Assembly: GCA_963709185.1 (NCBI GenBank)
Contig: CAVPVQ010000022.1
Location: 496,001-560,000 of the forward strand
Reading direction: 5' to 3'
Source: Roseiarcus sp963709185
GTDB lineage: Bacteria > Pseudomonadota > Alphaproteobacteria > Rhizobiales > Beijerinckiaceae
DNA: 64,000 bases
Shown here: in pieces, positions 7,663-27,824 of the stretch
How positions within the stretch are numbered: the first letter of the stretch is position 1
Layout of the letters: every line of letters begins with the position of its first letter
The notes under the pieces: generated by a model
The model's input: the letters and a program-made list of their open reading frames with translations, nothing else
The model's database searches: none
What the model was told of the DNA's origin: nothing
Position numbers and translations under genes: made by a program

Positions 7663-9152
7663 TTAGCGGGCGCGATACAGCGCCCAGCCGACCGACGACA
7701 GGCCCCAGCTCTCATAGCGGCGCACCAAGGCGAAACGCGACGCGACAATCGCCCGCCGGCAAATCGAGCTCCGGCGGCAGTTCGGCGATGCCGGCGGTCT
7801 CGGCGATGAACCATTGCGGCCGCCGCGCGCACCAGTCGGCGCGCGCGACGAGTTCGAGCGGCGCATGGTCGCGGTTGTAGTAGGCGACGAGCTTGCCGAC
7901 CCGGTCATCGAAGCTGCTGGCGATAACGACCTCACCGGAATCGGCGATCGCGGCGAGCGCCTGCGGCCAGGCGGTGTCGCTTGGAAGTCTGATAGCGGAT
8001 CAGCAGGCCGGCGTCGCCGACCAGCATCGCGGCCAGCGCGGCGACCGCCGCCGCCCGCCGCCACGCGCCGGCCCGCCACAGCCCACCGAACGTTTCGGCG
8101 ATCAACAGGATCAGGAACAGCGCGCAGACGAGATAGTAGCGCGGGATATGAGCGTTGGGCGGGCGGATGATGAAAACCGCGGCGGGCAGCGCCAGCAGGA
8201 TCACCGCATAGGCGATTCGCCGGTCGTCGCGGACCAGCCGCCAACGCAACGCGACCAGCACGCCAACGGCGCCGGCGGCCAGGATCAGTCCGCCCGGCGT
8301 CGCGAGCGACAGGCCGATCGTATCGCGCGCCATGTCGGCGATCGCCGCCAGCGCCTGCCCGGCGTCGAAGGCGCGCACGCCCCCGATGGTCAGCCGCCCC
8401 ACGACAAGAATTCCCGCGACGACAAAAGCGAAGGCGGGGATGACGGCGAGGGCGGTCGGCGCCAGGAAACGCAGCGTCGCCGCGGCGGCCGGCTCCCAGC
8501 GGCCAAGCGCGCGCCTTTGTTCGCCAAGCTGGATCAGCGCGAACAAGGCGATGACCGGCGCCATCGCCAGGTGCCACAACAGCCCGATCCCGGCCGCCGC
8601 GGCGAATACGAAGCGCGCGGGCGAATCGGGCCGCTCGGCGGCGCGCTCCATTGCATCGAACGCCACGACGATGGCGAGCGCCATGCCGGCGTAGCCGCGC
8701 GCCTCGACGCTGTAGTTCACGAAGAAATAGGATGCGGCGGTCAGCGCGGCGGCGGCGATCGCCGCTGGCGCGCTGTGGCGCGCCGCGATCCGCGCCATCA
8801 TCGCGACGGTCAGCGTTCCCATCACGATCGACGGCGCGCGCAAGACCCGCTCGTCGGCGGTCCATCCGGTGGCGAACCACAGCCACAGTGAATTCAGGAA
8901 GTGATTGTTGTCGTGGGAGATTCCCCAAAAGACCTGCCACCATCGGGTCAGCGGCGCGAGATTCTCGATCGACCAGATTTCGTCGAGCCACAACGGTCCG
9001 CCGGCGCACCACAGGCGCACGGCGAGGCCCGCCGTCACGAGGACGGCGACGCCGATGGCGACCCGGTCCGGGCGCACCCGCAGGCTTGCAGCGGTCCCCC
9101 GTTCCATCGGGATCGAAATCCCCGCCGGCGTCCGGCGCTCCAGCGCGGTCAT
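7663..9152 (-). CDS. Polytopic membrane glycosyltransferase (GT39/ArnT-like), two +1 frameshifts
   Basis: The start at 9152 has AGGA 7 bases upstream. Protein features are GGPLWLDEIWSIENL with the Asp-Glu pair of GT-C enzymes in the first periplasmic loop, about ten hydrophobic helices, and a C-terminal periplasmic domain. Such enzymes move a sugar from a polyprenyl-phosphate donor in the periplasm. The frame shifts near 7981-7990 and again at 7726-7727. Removing one base at each rejoins the tail (DTAWPQALAAIADSG, then RRYESWGLSSVGWALY). Its position between rplA and rplJ on the opposite strand is unusual. Confidence 0.75.
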
Positions 9153-9793
9153 GGCGTTTCCTGACAGCCAACCGCTTTGACATTCACCATACACTCCTCT
9201 CCGCCCGGTAAATTCGCGGTCGGGAGGCCCAAATGCTCAAAGCAATCCAATGGCTCGGCGGTCGATTTGCCTGCATCGGGGGTCTGTCATGATAATTTCG
9301 CATGGCGGATAAAATAGCCGTGATCCCCCTTGGCAGAATGGCCGCGGCAGGATAAACAGCGCGTCCGGGGTCGGCGGCGCAATGCGACCCTGATGATCAT
9401 TTTTGGCTTCCGCCACGTCCGGGTTCATTCCAAGCGATTGGGTTTAACGCGGATGGGAGCGGTGGATAGGCTGGAGGACACGGGGCTCGCCCTGTGTCTT
9501 GTCCGGCCATGTCCTGTCCGAGACTGCCGGCGCGCGCGCCCCGCTTCGTGGGGAGCCGCTTAATTCCCTCCCGCCGTCGGCGGGGCGACAGGGGGCCTGC
9601 ATAGACGGGGAAGACCGGGTTGTTGTTGAGCCGCTGACCAGCGGTTTGGTGATTTCGGTTCGAACCTTCTGTCCGGCGGCGGGCTCATCGCCCGGCTCCG
9701 GGGACAGGCGCAAGTCGCTGCGGCGACGCCTTTTGCGGGCGCGGCGCGGCATGTGCAATAGGCGGAGATGCTCCGCCAACCGGAGAAAGCACC
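9153..9793 (+). promoter_or_regulatory. rplJ upstream/leader region
   Basis: These 641 bases have no convincing gene. They hold the divergent promoter area for the glycosyltransferase and the leader of rplJ-rplL, which in most bacteria carries an L10-binding autoregulatory structure. A compact hairpin (GGCGGAG, loop ATG, CTCCGCC) at 9761-9777 sits just upstream of the rplJ ribosome site and could mask it. A 19-codon frame at 9233-9292 with a GGGAGG site is the only small-ORF candidate. No strong promoter hexamers were identified. Confidence 0.4.
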
Positions 9794-10309
9794 GTGGACA
9801 GAGCGGAGAAAAAGGAGGCGGTCGCGACGCTTCACGAAGTCTTTTCGAAGGCTTCGGTGGTCGTCGTGGCGCACTACTCCGGCCTGACGGTCGCCCAGAT
9901 GCAGAATTTGCGCAAGCGGATGAAGCTGGCTGGGGCGCGCGTTCAGGTCGCCAAAAACCGCCTCGCCAAGATTGCTCTCGAAGGCACGGACGTCGCTTCC
10001 GTCGGCTCCCTCCTCAAGGGGCCGGCCCTGATCGCCTATTCGGACGATCCGGTGGCGGCGCCGAAGGTCGCTGTGGCCTTCGCCAAGGATTACGAGAAAT
10101 TCGTGCTCCTCGGCGGCGCCATGGGCAAGACCGCCCTGAACGTCGATGGGGTCAGGTCGCTTGCGACCCTGCCCTCGCTCGACGAGTTGCGCGCCAAGTT
10201 GCTGGGCCTGTTGCAGGCGCCGGCGACCAAGCTCGCCCAACTCTCCACTGCGCCGGCCGCCAAGCTCGCGCGGGTGTTCGGGGCCTACGCCTCAAGAGAC
10301 GCAGCCTGA
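9794..10309 (+). CDS. rplJ: 50S ribosomal protein L10
   Basis: 171 aa from a GTG start, with GGAG 9 bases upstream. Family segments are VVVVAHYSGLTVAQMQNLRK, AKNRLAKIAL and the C-terminal helix that carries L7/L12 dimers. L10 anchors the L12 stalk that recruits translation GTPases, and (with L12) usually represses this mRNA. rplL follows after 51 bases, the standard operon partner. Confidence 0.97.
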   Translation: MDRAEKKEAVATLHEVFSKASVVVVAHYSGLTVAQMQNLRKRMKLAGARVQVAKNRLAKIALEGTDVASVGSLLKGPALIAYSDDPVAAPKVAVAFAKDYEKFVLLGGAMGKTALNVDGVRSLATLPSLDELRAKLLGLLQAPATKLAQLSTAPAAKLARVFGAYASRDAA

Positions 10310-10360
10310 TCGAAGGCTCTTATCAAACCCCAGGGTTCGAACCATATAAAGGATCAAGAC

Positions 10361-10741
10361 ATGGCCAATTTGGAAAAAATCGTCGACGAACTGTCGAGTT
10401 TGACCGTCCTTGAGGCGGCTGAACTCGCCAAGCTTCTGGAAACAAAGTGGGGCGTTTCGGCGGCCGCCGCGGTAGCGGTGGCGGCGGGTCCGGCGGGCGG
10501 CGCGGCGGCGGCCGCTCCGGTCGAAGAGCAGACCGAATTCACGGTCATGCTGACCGCGGTCGGCGACAAGAAGATCGAAGTCATCAAGGAAGTGCGCGCC
10601 ATCACCGCGCTTGGCCTCAAGGAAGCCAAGGACCTGGTCGAGGGCGCGCCGAAGGCGGTCAAGGAAGGCGTCAGCAAGGACGAAGCCGCCAAGATCAAGG
10701 CCGCTCTTGAGAAAGCCGGCGCCAAGGTCGAACTCAAGTGA
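10361..10741 (+). CDS. rplL: 50S ribosomal protein L7/L12
   Basis: 126 aa, starting MANLEKIVDELSSLTVLEAA. An Ala/Gly-rich hinge follows, then the C-terminal factor-binding domain (EFTVMLTAVGDKKIEVIKEV, ALGLKEAKDLVEGAP). It forms dimers on L10 that activate EF-Tu and EF-G. The gene is followed by a strong hairpin before rpoB, consistent with the usual partial attenuation that keeps L12 in excess over polymerase. Confidence 0.98.
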   Translation: MANLEKIVDELSSLTVLEAAELAKLLETKWGVSAAAAVAVAAGPAGGAAAAAPVEEQTEFTVMLTAVGDKKIEVIKEVRAITALGLKEAKDLVEGAPKAVKEGVSKDEAAKIKAALEKAGAKVELK

Positions 10742-10782
10742 CGCGTCGCGGGCCGAGCGGGCCCGCCTTGCAAGACGAGCGA

Positions 10783-10803
10783 TCCCGGGCCGGCGGCCCG
10801 GGA
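10783..10803 (+). terminator. Hairpin (attenuator-like) between rplL and rpoB
   Basis: A perfect 9-bp GC-rich stem (10783-10791 with 10795-10803) closes a 3-base GGC loop. No T run follows, so it is not a classical intrinsic terminator. The place is where bacteria commonly attenuate or process rplJL-rpoBC transcripts, so an attenuator or RNase site is inferred. Confidence 0.5.
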
Positions 10804-10986
10804 CCGCTCCATCGTTTCAGCGCGCCCATGCGGCGAACGGGCGACCCCTGACGGGGTCGCGGCGGTGACGCGATGAGGTTGTTGGGGGCGCGACGCCCCG
10901 ATCCGTTCGCCCCAACGCGCAGGGAGCGCGGCGCCCACGGGCCTTTGTGACGAACAGCCCGACGGTTAGCAATATCGAGGAACGAT

Positions 10987-15109
<4,123 letters not shown>

Positions 15110-15225
15110 GGGCGCCGCGTGCGTAACCGAAAACTTGACGGGCGGGGCCGCCGCGGGCCGCGCCTTCTTCCATCAACGCGAGCCATGGCGCAGTCGGCGC
15201 GCATGGCCTCGCAGGAGATGAAATA

Positions 15226-19442
<4,217 letters not shown>

Positions 19443-19480
19443 GGGCCGGAAAGCGCGCAGGGTTCGTCGGAACTACGAGA

Positions 19481-19505
19481 GAGCCGCCCTCGGGCGGCTC
19501 TTTTT
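19481..19505 (+). terminator. Intrinsic terminator of the rplJL-rpoBC operon
   Basis: An 8-bp stem (GAGCCGCC with GGCGGCTC) and a 4-base CTCG loop at 19481-19500 are followed at once by five T residues (19501-19505). It lies 38 bases after the rpoC stop. This is a textbook rho-independent terminator. Confidence 0.92.
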
Positions 19506-19707
19506 CCTTTGATTGCAAGGATCTGGGGCTGTGCTCTCTTTGGTCGCTCGGGGCGGCCCGGAAGGGGTGCATGCGCGTGGGCGTCATTTGCGCCGCAGCG
19601 CCGCCGCAAGTCGGGCTTCATTTGGCCCGCAAATCGCGGTCTGTTGCATCCCGTAACAATTGGTTAACGGCCGCTCGGCGGTCGGATTCGGATTGGCGGG
19701 GCAGGAC

Positions 19708-20175
19708 ATGAAGGCGCAAATTCAATCCGCCGGCGGAGCGGGCGCTGACGAGGCCCCGCGTTTCCTGACCGACCCCTCGCTTGCTCCGGTGCTCGCCGGC
19801 GCGCGCGCCCGCGGCATGGCCGACACGCTCGAGCTGCTGGGCGTCGCGGCGATCCTGATCGATGAATGCGGTTTTGCGCTGCACGTCAATGCGCGCGCCA
19901 GAAGCCTGCTGGGGCCGCAGCTCCGGATTGACGCGGGACGTCTGAGGGCGACCGAGCGTGAGCTGGACGCGGCGATCGGCGCGGCGCTGGAATCGGCCGT
20001 GACCGCCGGCGGCGCGGCGAATATCGGCGTTGCCGCCGCCGCGCGCGGCGTCGCGGGAGTGAAGATTCTGCCCGTCGTCGCCGAGCCGGACGACGCGTTT
20101 CAACTGCTTCGGGCGATCGTCATTATCGAAGAACGCGTCGCGTCGCGCGACGGCGGTTGCGGCGTCCTCAACTGA
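19708..20175 (+). CDS. Stand-alone PAS-like sensor domain protein
   Basis: The 155-aa frame from ATG 19708 has GGGG 7 bases upstream. An alternative TTG start lies at 19660. The middle (LLGVAAILIDECGFALHVNA, then RARSLLGPQLRID, GRLRATERELDAAIGAAL) resembles the N-terminal PAS-like part of some LuxR-type alphaproteobacterial regulators. No DNA-binding helix-turn-helix follows, and the stop comes before one could be encoded. It may bind a partner protein or be a truncated regulator. It sits alone between the rpoC terminator and the rpsL promoter. Confidence 0.5.
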   Translation: MKAQIQSAGGAGADEAPRFLTDPSLAPVLAGARARGMADTLELLGVAAILIDECGFALHVNARARSLLGPQLRIDAGRLRATERELDAAIGAALESAVTAGGAANIGVAAAARGVAGVKILPVVAEPDDAFQLLRAIVIIEERVASRDGGCGVLN

Positions 20176-20257
20176 GCCGCGCCCGGACCCGCGCCTCATC
20201 GACGCGCCGCGGCGAGATTATTCCTCCCAGACCCGGCGTTTTGCGCGGGAAAAGGGG

Positions 20258-20286
20258 TTGACGCGTCGGGGCCTCGCGAATATGGT
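20258..20286 (+). promoter_or_regulatory. Predicted promoter of the rpsL-rpsG-fusA-tuf operon
   Basis: TTGACG (20258-20263), a 17-base spacer, then TATGGT (20281-20286) gives a good sigma-70-type match. The region from 20176 to 20597 holds no gene. Transcription from here would leave a leader of about 300 bases before rpsL, room for translational control. Nothing else convincing was seen in that leader. Confidence 0.6.
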
Positions 20287-20597
20287 CCGCGCGCTTTCGA
20301 CAGGCAGTAGATCCATCGCTGTTGCGGACGACTCGTCCGAAACCATTCGGTTCTAAACGCTGTTGATTTCATCGACGAGCCGATCATACCGATCATTTTG
20401 AGAGCCTGATCGGGCATGGGGCACGATCGCGGCCTGGCCGCGGTCCTCTGCAATGTTCGCGCCTTAAGCCCCTGGCTTAGCGGCGCGGTTTGTTTTGCGC
20501 GTTGCGTCGCCGCGATGAGCAAGACGAGACAAGGGATTTTTTAAAGGACGCCGCCGCCGGACCCGGCGCGTCGTTCCGACAGGACGAAGGGCCAGAT

Positions 20598-20969
20598 ATG
20601 CCGACGATCAGCCAGTTGATCCGCAAGCCGCGGCAGCCGAAGACCTATCGCGAGAAGGCCCGCCATCTCGAGGCGAGCCCGCAAAAGCGCGGCGTGTGCA
20701 CGCGCGTCTATACGACGACGCCGAAGAAGCCGAACTCGGCGCTGCGCAAGGTCGCCAAGGTGCGCCTGACCAACGGCTTCGAAGTGATCGGCTACATCCC
20801 CGGCGAAGGTCACAATCTGCAGGAGCATTCGGTGGTGATGATCCGCGGCGGCCGCGTCAAGGACCTGCCGGGCGTGCGTTACCACATCCTGCGCGGCGTG
20901 CTCGACACGCAGGGCGTCAAGGACCGCAAGCAGCGCCGCTCGAAATACGGCGCCAAGCGGCCGAAGTGA
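20598..20969 (+). CDS. rpsL: 30S ribosomal protein S12
   Basis: 123 aa, starting MPTISQLIRKPRQPK. The streptomycin-related lysines are wild type (TTPKKPNSALRK around residue 43 and GGRVKDLPG at K88). S12 helps monitor codon-anticodon pairing in the decoding centre. First gene of the str operon; rpsG follows after 106 bases. Confidence 0.98.
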   Translation: MPTISQLIRKPRQPKTYREKARHLEASPQKRGVCTRVYTTTPKKPNSALRKVAKVRLTNGFEVIGYIPGEGHNLQEHSVVMIRGGRVKDLPGVRYHILRGVLDTQGVKDRKQRRSKYGAKRPK

Positions 20970-21075
20970 TCTGAGAAACGACGGCGGCCCCGGACCAGCA
21001 GGTTCGAAGGTCGCCGGAAGAGATTGACCGGATGGCCGCCTCAAGCCCGGCCACGACCCTAGAGAGAGTGAACCC

Positions 21076-21546
21076 ATGTCGCGCCGTCACAGCGCCGAGA
21101 AACGCGAGATCATCCCGGACGCCAAGTTCGGCGATCTCGTCGTCGCGAAGTTCATGAACACCATCATGTACGAAGGCAAGAAGTCGATCGCCGAGGCGAT
21201 CGTCTATGGCGCGTTCGACGGGATCGAAAGCAAGGCCAAGACCGATCCGCTGGCGGTGTTCCGCCAGGCGCTCGAGAATGTCGCCCCGGCGGTCGAGGTG
21301 CGCTCGCGGCGGGTCGGCGGCGCCACCTACCAGGTGCCGGTCGAGGTGCGCACCGATCGCCGTCAGGCGCTGGCGATCCGCTGGATCATCACAGCGGCGC
21401 GCGCGCGCAACGACAAGACGATGGTCGACCGGCTGTCGGCCGAACTGCTGGACGCCTCCAACAATCGCGGCGCGGCGGTCAAGAAACGCGAAGACACTCA
21501 TCGCATGGCCGAGGCCAATCGCGCCTTCGCCCATTATCGCTGGTGA
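21076..21546 (+). CDS. rpsG: 30S ribosomal protein S7
   Basis: 156 aa, starting MSRRHSAEKREIIPDAKFGD, with the conserved RRVGGATYQVPVEV and the C-terminal KKREDTHRMAEANRAFAHYR. S7 nucleates the 30S head and touches E-site tRNA. AGAGAG lies upstream of the ATG. fusA begins 32 bases after the stop, standard str-operon order. Confidence 0.98.
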   Translation: MSRRHSAEKREIIPDAKFGDLVVAKFMNTIMYEGKKSIAEAIVYGAFDGIESKAKTDPLAVFRQALENVAPAVEVRSRRVGGATYQVPVEVRTDRRQALAIRWIITAARARNDKTMVDRLSAELLDASNNRGAAVKKREDTHRMAEANRAFAHYRW

Positions 21547-21578
21547 AGCCGTCTTCGGCCCGCATTTAAGGAACGATT

Positions 21579-23654
<2,076 letters not shown>

Positions 23655-23717
23655 GACGCGCGCCCTCGCGCGCGTCGACAAGGTCTAAACATTCAGCACG
23701 ACAAAAGGAGTCCGGCC

Positions 23718-24908
23718 ATGGCCAAGGAAAAATTTTTGCGGAACAAGCCGCATTGCAACATCGGCACGATCGGTCATGTCGACCACGGCAAGACGTCGCT
23801 GACCGCGGCGATCACCAAGGTTCTGGCCGAGACCGGCGGAGCGACCTACACGGCCTATGACCAGATCGACAAGGCGCCGGAGGAAAGGGCGCGCGGCATC
23901 ACGATCTCGACGGCGCATGTCGAATACGAGACCAAGGCACGCCATTACGCGCATGTCGATTGCCCCGGCCACGCCGACTATGTGAAGAACATGATCACCG
24001 GCGCCGCGCAGATGGACGGCGCGATTCTCGTCGTCTCCGCCGCCGACGGCCCGATGCCGCAGACCCGCGAGCATATCCTGCTCGCCCGCCAGGTCGGCGT
24101 TCCCGCGCTCGTCGTCTACATGAACAAGGTCGACATGGTCGACGATCCCGAGCTTCTGGAGCTGGTCGAGCTCGAGGTTCGCGAGCTTCTGTCGAAATAT
24201 GATTTCCCCGGCGACGACATCCCGATCGTGAAGGGCTCGGCGCTGATGGCGCTCGAAGGCAAGTCGCCGGAGATGGGCCACGATTCCATTCTCCGCCTGA
24301 TGGAGGCGGTCGACAAATACATCCCGCAACCGGCGCGCCCGAAGGATCAGCCCTTCCTGATGCCGGTCGAAGACGTGTTCTCGATCTCCGGCCGCGGCAC
24401 CGTGGTCACCGGCCGCATCGAGCGCGGCATCGTCAAGGTCGGCGAGGAAGTCGAGATCGTCGGCCTCAAGGACACCGTCAAGACCATCGTCACCGGCGTC
24501 GAAATGTTCCGCAAGCTGCTCGATCAGGGCGAGGCCGGCGACAACGTCGGCTGCCTGCTGCGCGGCACCAAGCGCGAGGACGTCGAGCGCGGCCAGGTGC
24601 TGTGCAAGCCCGGCTCGGTCAAGCCGCACACCAAGTTCACCGCCGAGGCCTATATCCTCACCAAGGACGAGGGCGGCCGCCACACCCCGTTCTTCACCAA
24701 TTATCGCCCGCAATTCTATTTCCGGACGACCGACGTGACGGGCATCGTCACCTTGCCGGAAGGCACGGAGATGGTGATGCCCGGCGACAACGTGACCATC
24801 CAGGTCGCGCTCATCGTGCCGATCGCCATGGAGGAGAAGCTGCGCTTCGCCATCCGCGAGGGCGGGCGAACGGTGGGATCCGGCGTCGTCGTTTCGATCA
24901 CCGAGTGA
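23718..24908 (+). CDS. tuf: Translation elongation factor Tu
   Basis: 396 aa. GTP-binding motifs are GHVDHGKTSLTAAI, RARGITISTAHVEYE, DCPGHADYVKNMI and NKVDMVDD. Domains II and III are complete, ending SGVVVSITE. EF-Tu delivers aminoacyl-tRNA. It lies 63 bases after fusA. AAAGGAGT precedes the start. It is followed directly by the S10 operon, the common alphaproteobacterial str-S10 junction. Confidence 0.98.
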   Translation: MAKEKFLRNKPHCNIGTIGHVDHGKTSLTAAITKVLAETGGATYTAYDQIDKAPEERARGITISTAHVEYETKARHYAHVDCPGHADYVKNMITGAAQMDGAILVVSAADGPMPQTREHILLARQVGVPALVVYMNKVDMVDDPELLELVELEVRELLSKYDFPGDDIPIVKGSALMALEGKSPEMGHDSILRLMEAVDKYIPQPARPKDQPFLMPVEDVFSISGRGTVVTGRIERGIVKVGEEVEIVGLKDTVKTIVTGVEMFRKLLDQGEAGDNVGCLLRGTKREDVERGQVLCKPGSVKPHTKFTAEAYILTKDEGGRHTPFFTNYRPQFYFRTTDVTGIVTLPEGTEMVMPGDNVTIQVALIVPIAMEEKLRFAIREGGRTVGSGVVVSITE

Positions 24909-24973
24909 GGAAACGACGGTTGACAGCCGGGCGGGGGGACCGCCCCCGTCCACGCCGGCCAGGGATTTGAAAA

Positions 24974-25282
<309 letters not shown>

Positions 25283-25339
25283 AGGGAACTCACCGGGCGC
25301 CTCGCCGCAAAGCGAGCGCGCCCTTAAGGAATACGCGCC

Positions 25340-26050
25340 ATGCGCTCAGGCATTATCGCACAGAAAGTGGGAATGACCCGCGTCTTCACCGATGCGGGCG
25401 ATCACGTGCCGGTCACGGTGCTCAAGGTCGAGGGCTGCCAGGTCGTCGCCCATCGCACCATGGACAAGAACGGCTATACCGCGTTGCAGCTCGGCATCGG
25501 CCGCGCCAAGGTCAAGAACGTGCCGAAGGCGGAGCGCGCGCGCTTCGCCGTCGCCAACGTCGAGCCGAAGATGAAGCTCGCCGAGTTCCGCGTCGCCGAG
25601 GACAAGCTGATTCCGGTCGGGGCGGAAATCACCGCCGATCATTTCCTGGTCGGCCAGTTCGTCGACGTGACCGGCGTGACGCTCGGCAAGGGGTTCGCCG
25701 GGCCGATGAAGCGGTGGAACTTCCGCGGCTTGCGCGCCACCCACGGCGTCTCGGTTTCGCATCGCTCGCATGGTTCGACCGGCGGTCGTCAGGACCCCGG
25801 CAAGACCTGGAAGAACAAGAAGATGGCGGGCCATATGGGCGTCGACCAGGTCACCACGCAGAATTTGCGCGTCGTGCAGACCGATCCCGAGCGCGGCCTG
25901 ATCCTGGTCGAAGGCGCGGTGCCCGGTCACGCCGGCGGCTGGATCGCGGTGCGCGACGCGGTGAAGAAGCCGCTGCCCAAGGAAGCGCCGTCGCCCGGCA
26001 AATTCCGTGTCCACGCGGCGCCGCCGGCGGCCGAGCCCAAGGGAGCCTGA
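25340..26050 (+). CDS. rplC: 50S ribosomal protein L3
   Basis: 236 aa, starting MRSGIIAQKVGMTRVFTDAG. The conserved core (FRGLRATHGVSVSHRSHGST, GGRQDPGKTWKNKKMAGHMG) reaches towards the peptidyl-transferase centre and holds the glutamine methylated by PrmB in other bacteria. AAGGA precedes the ATG. A short Pro/Ala-rich C-terminal tail ends AAEPKGA. rplD starts 5 bases later. Confidence 0.97.
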   Translation: MRSGIIAQKVGMTRVFTDAGDHVPVTVLKVEGCQVVAHRTMDKNGYTALQLGIGRAKVKNVPKAERARFAVANVEPKMKLAEFRVAEDKLIPVGAEITADHFLVGQFVDVTGVTLGKGFAGPMKRWNFRGLRATHGVSVSHRSHGSTGGRQDPGKTWKNKKMAGHMGVDQVTTQNLRVVQTDPERGLILVEGAVPGHAGGWIAVRDAVKKPLPKEAPSPGKFRVHAAPPAAEPKGA

Positions 26051-26055
26051 GACCC

Positions 26056-26677
26056 ATGAAAATCGACATCACGTCGATCAGCGGCGACGCCGCTGGCTCC
26101 CGCGAACTCGACGAGGCGATCTTCGGGCTGGAGCCGCGCGAGGATCTGATCGCCCGCATGCTGCGCTGGCAGCTCGCCCGACGCCAGGCCGGCACGCACA
26201 AGACGCTCGGCCGCGCCGAGATCCACCGCACCGGCAAGAAGATGTACAAGCAGAAGGGCACCGGCGGCGCCCGCCACGGCTCGGCCCGCGTGCCGCAGTT
26301 CCGCGGCGGCGGCCGGGCGATGGGTCCGGTGCTGCGCTCGCATGCCCATGACCTGCCCAAGAAGGTGCGGGCGATGGCGCTCAAGCACGCCCTGTCGGCC
26401 AAGCTGCGCGATGGCGGCGTGATCGTCTGGGACAAGGCCGATCTCGCCGACGGCAAGACCGCGGCGCTTACGCGCCTCGTTCGACAAGGCTGCGCTGAAG
26501 AGCGTGCTGATCATCGACGGGGCGACGCTGCAGCCGAATTTCGCGATGGCGGCGCGCAACCTGCCGCAGGTCGATGTGCTGCCGGTGCAGGGCATCAACG
26601 TCTACGACATTCTTCGCCGCGAGAAGCTGGTGCTGACCGTGGCGGCGCTCGACGCGCTGGAGGCGCGGTTCAAATGA
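26056..26677 (+). CDS. rplD: 50S ribosomal protein L4, one +1 frameshift in the read
   Basis: The gene reads MKIDITSISGDAAGSRELDE and the L4 core (GRAEIHRTGKKMYKQKGTGG, ARHGSARVPQFRGGGRAMGP). It then leaves frame between about 26470 and 26480. Taking out one base resumes FDKAALKSVLIIDGA and runs to the stop at 26675-26677, giving 206 aa, the family length. L4 lines the exit tunnel and in enterobacteria represses the S10 operon. The stop overlaps the rplW start as ATGA. Confidence 0.95.
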
Positions 26678-26970
26678 ACAAGGATCCGCGCCATTACGAC
26701 GTGATCGTTTCGCCGATCATCACCGAGAAGGCGACGATCGCCTCGGAGCACAACCAGGTGGTCTTCAAGGTGCGCCGCAACGCCACCAAGCCGCAGATCA
26801 AGGCGGCCGTCGAGAACCTGTTCGAGGTCAAGGTCACGGCGGTCAACACGCTGCTGCGCAAGGGCAAGAACAAGGTGTTTCGCGGCGTGCGCGGCGCGCA
26901 GCAGGACGTGAAGAAGGCGGTGGTGACGCTCGCCGACGGCTATCGCATCGACGTGACCACCGGGCTCTGA
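26674..26970 (+). CDS. rplW: 50S ribosomal protein L23
   Basis: 98 aa from the ATG inside the ATGA overlap with rplD (MNKDPRHYDVIVSPIITEKA, QVVFKVRRNATKPQIKAAVE). The frame upstream of this ATG runs back through rplD and is not the start. L23 sits at the tunnel exit and docks trigger factor and SRP. The overlap implies translational coupling. Confidence 0.96.
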   Translation: MNKDPRHYDVIVSPIITEKATIASEHNQVVFKVRRNATKPQIKAAVENLFEVKVTAVNTLLRKGKNKVFRGVRGAQQDVKKAVVTLADGYRIDVTTGL

Positions 26971-26981
26971 GGTTTACGACA

Positions 26982-27821
26982 ATGGCTCTCAAGACATACA
27001 AGCCAAGCACGCCCGGCCTTCGCCAACTGGTGATCGTCGACCGCGGCGGGCTGCACAAGGGCAAGCCGGTCAAGGCCTTGACCGAAGGCAAGTCGGAGAA
27101 GGGCGGCCGCAACAACGCCGGCCGCATCACCGTGCGCTTTCGCGGCGGCGGCCATAAGCAGACCTATCGCATCGTCGACTTCAAGCGCCGCAAGCTCGAT
27201 GCGCCGGCGACGGTCGAGCGGCTCGAATATGATCCCAACCGCACCTCGTTCATCGCCCTCATCAAATACGCCGACGGCGAGCAGTCCTACATCATCGCGC
27301 CGCAGCGCCTGGCGGTCGGCGACGCGGTGGTGTCCGGCGTCCAGACCGACGTGAAGCCCGGCAATGCGATGCCGCTCGCCAATATTCCGGTCGGCACGAT
27401 CGTCCACAACGTCGAAATGAAGATCGGCAAGGGCGGCGCGATCGCCCGCTCCGCGGGCTCCTACGCGCAGATCGTCGGCCGCGACCAGGGCTATGTTTCG
27501 CTGCGCCTGAGTTCTGGCGAGCAGCGCCTGATTCACGGCCAGTGTTTCGCCACGGTCGGCGCGGTGTCCAACCCCGACCACATGAACACCTCGATGGGCA
27601 AGGCCGGCCGCAACCGCTGGATGGGTCAGCGGCCGCACAATCGCGGCGTGACGATGAATCCGGTCGACCATCCGCACGGCGGCGGCGAAGGCAAGACCTC
27701 GGGCGGCCGCAATCCGGTCAGTCCGTGGGGCAAGCCGACCAAGGGCAAGAAGACCCGCAGCAACAAGTCGACCGACAAGTTCGTCGTCGCATCGCGGCAT
27801 GTCCGCAAGAAGAAGGGCTGA
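26982..27821 (+). CDS. rplB: 50S ribosomal protein L2
   Basis: 279 aa, starting MALKTYKPSTPGLRQLVIVD. The C-terminal core contains the conserved GVTMNPVDHPHGGGEGKTSG with the histidine required for peptidyl transfer, then SPWGKPTKGKKTRS. L2 joins the subunits and organises the peptidyl-transferase centre. Intact, and 3 bases before rpsS. Confidence 0.98.
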   Translation: MALKTYKPSTPGLRQLVIVDRGGLHKGKPVKALTEGKSEKGGRNNAGRITVRFRGGGHKQTYRIVDFKRRKLDAPATVERLEYDPNRTSFIALIKYADGEQSYIIAPQRLAVGDAVVSGVQTDVKPGNAMPLANIPVGTIVHNVEMKIGKGGAIARSAGSYAQIVGRDQGYVSLRLSSGEQRLIHGQCFATVGAVSNPDHMNTSMGKAGRNRWMGQRPHNRGVTMNPVDHPHGGGEGKTSGGRNPVSPWGKPTKGKKTRSNKSTDKFVVASRHVRKKKG

Positions 27822-27824
27822 GAC

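Noticed and set aside
10310..10360. tRNA T-arm-like GGGTTCGAACC between rplJ and rplL
   Set aside because: No acceptor, D or anticodon arm can be folded in the 51-base gap.
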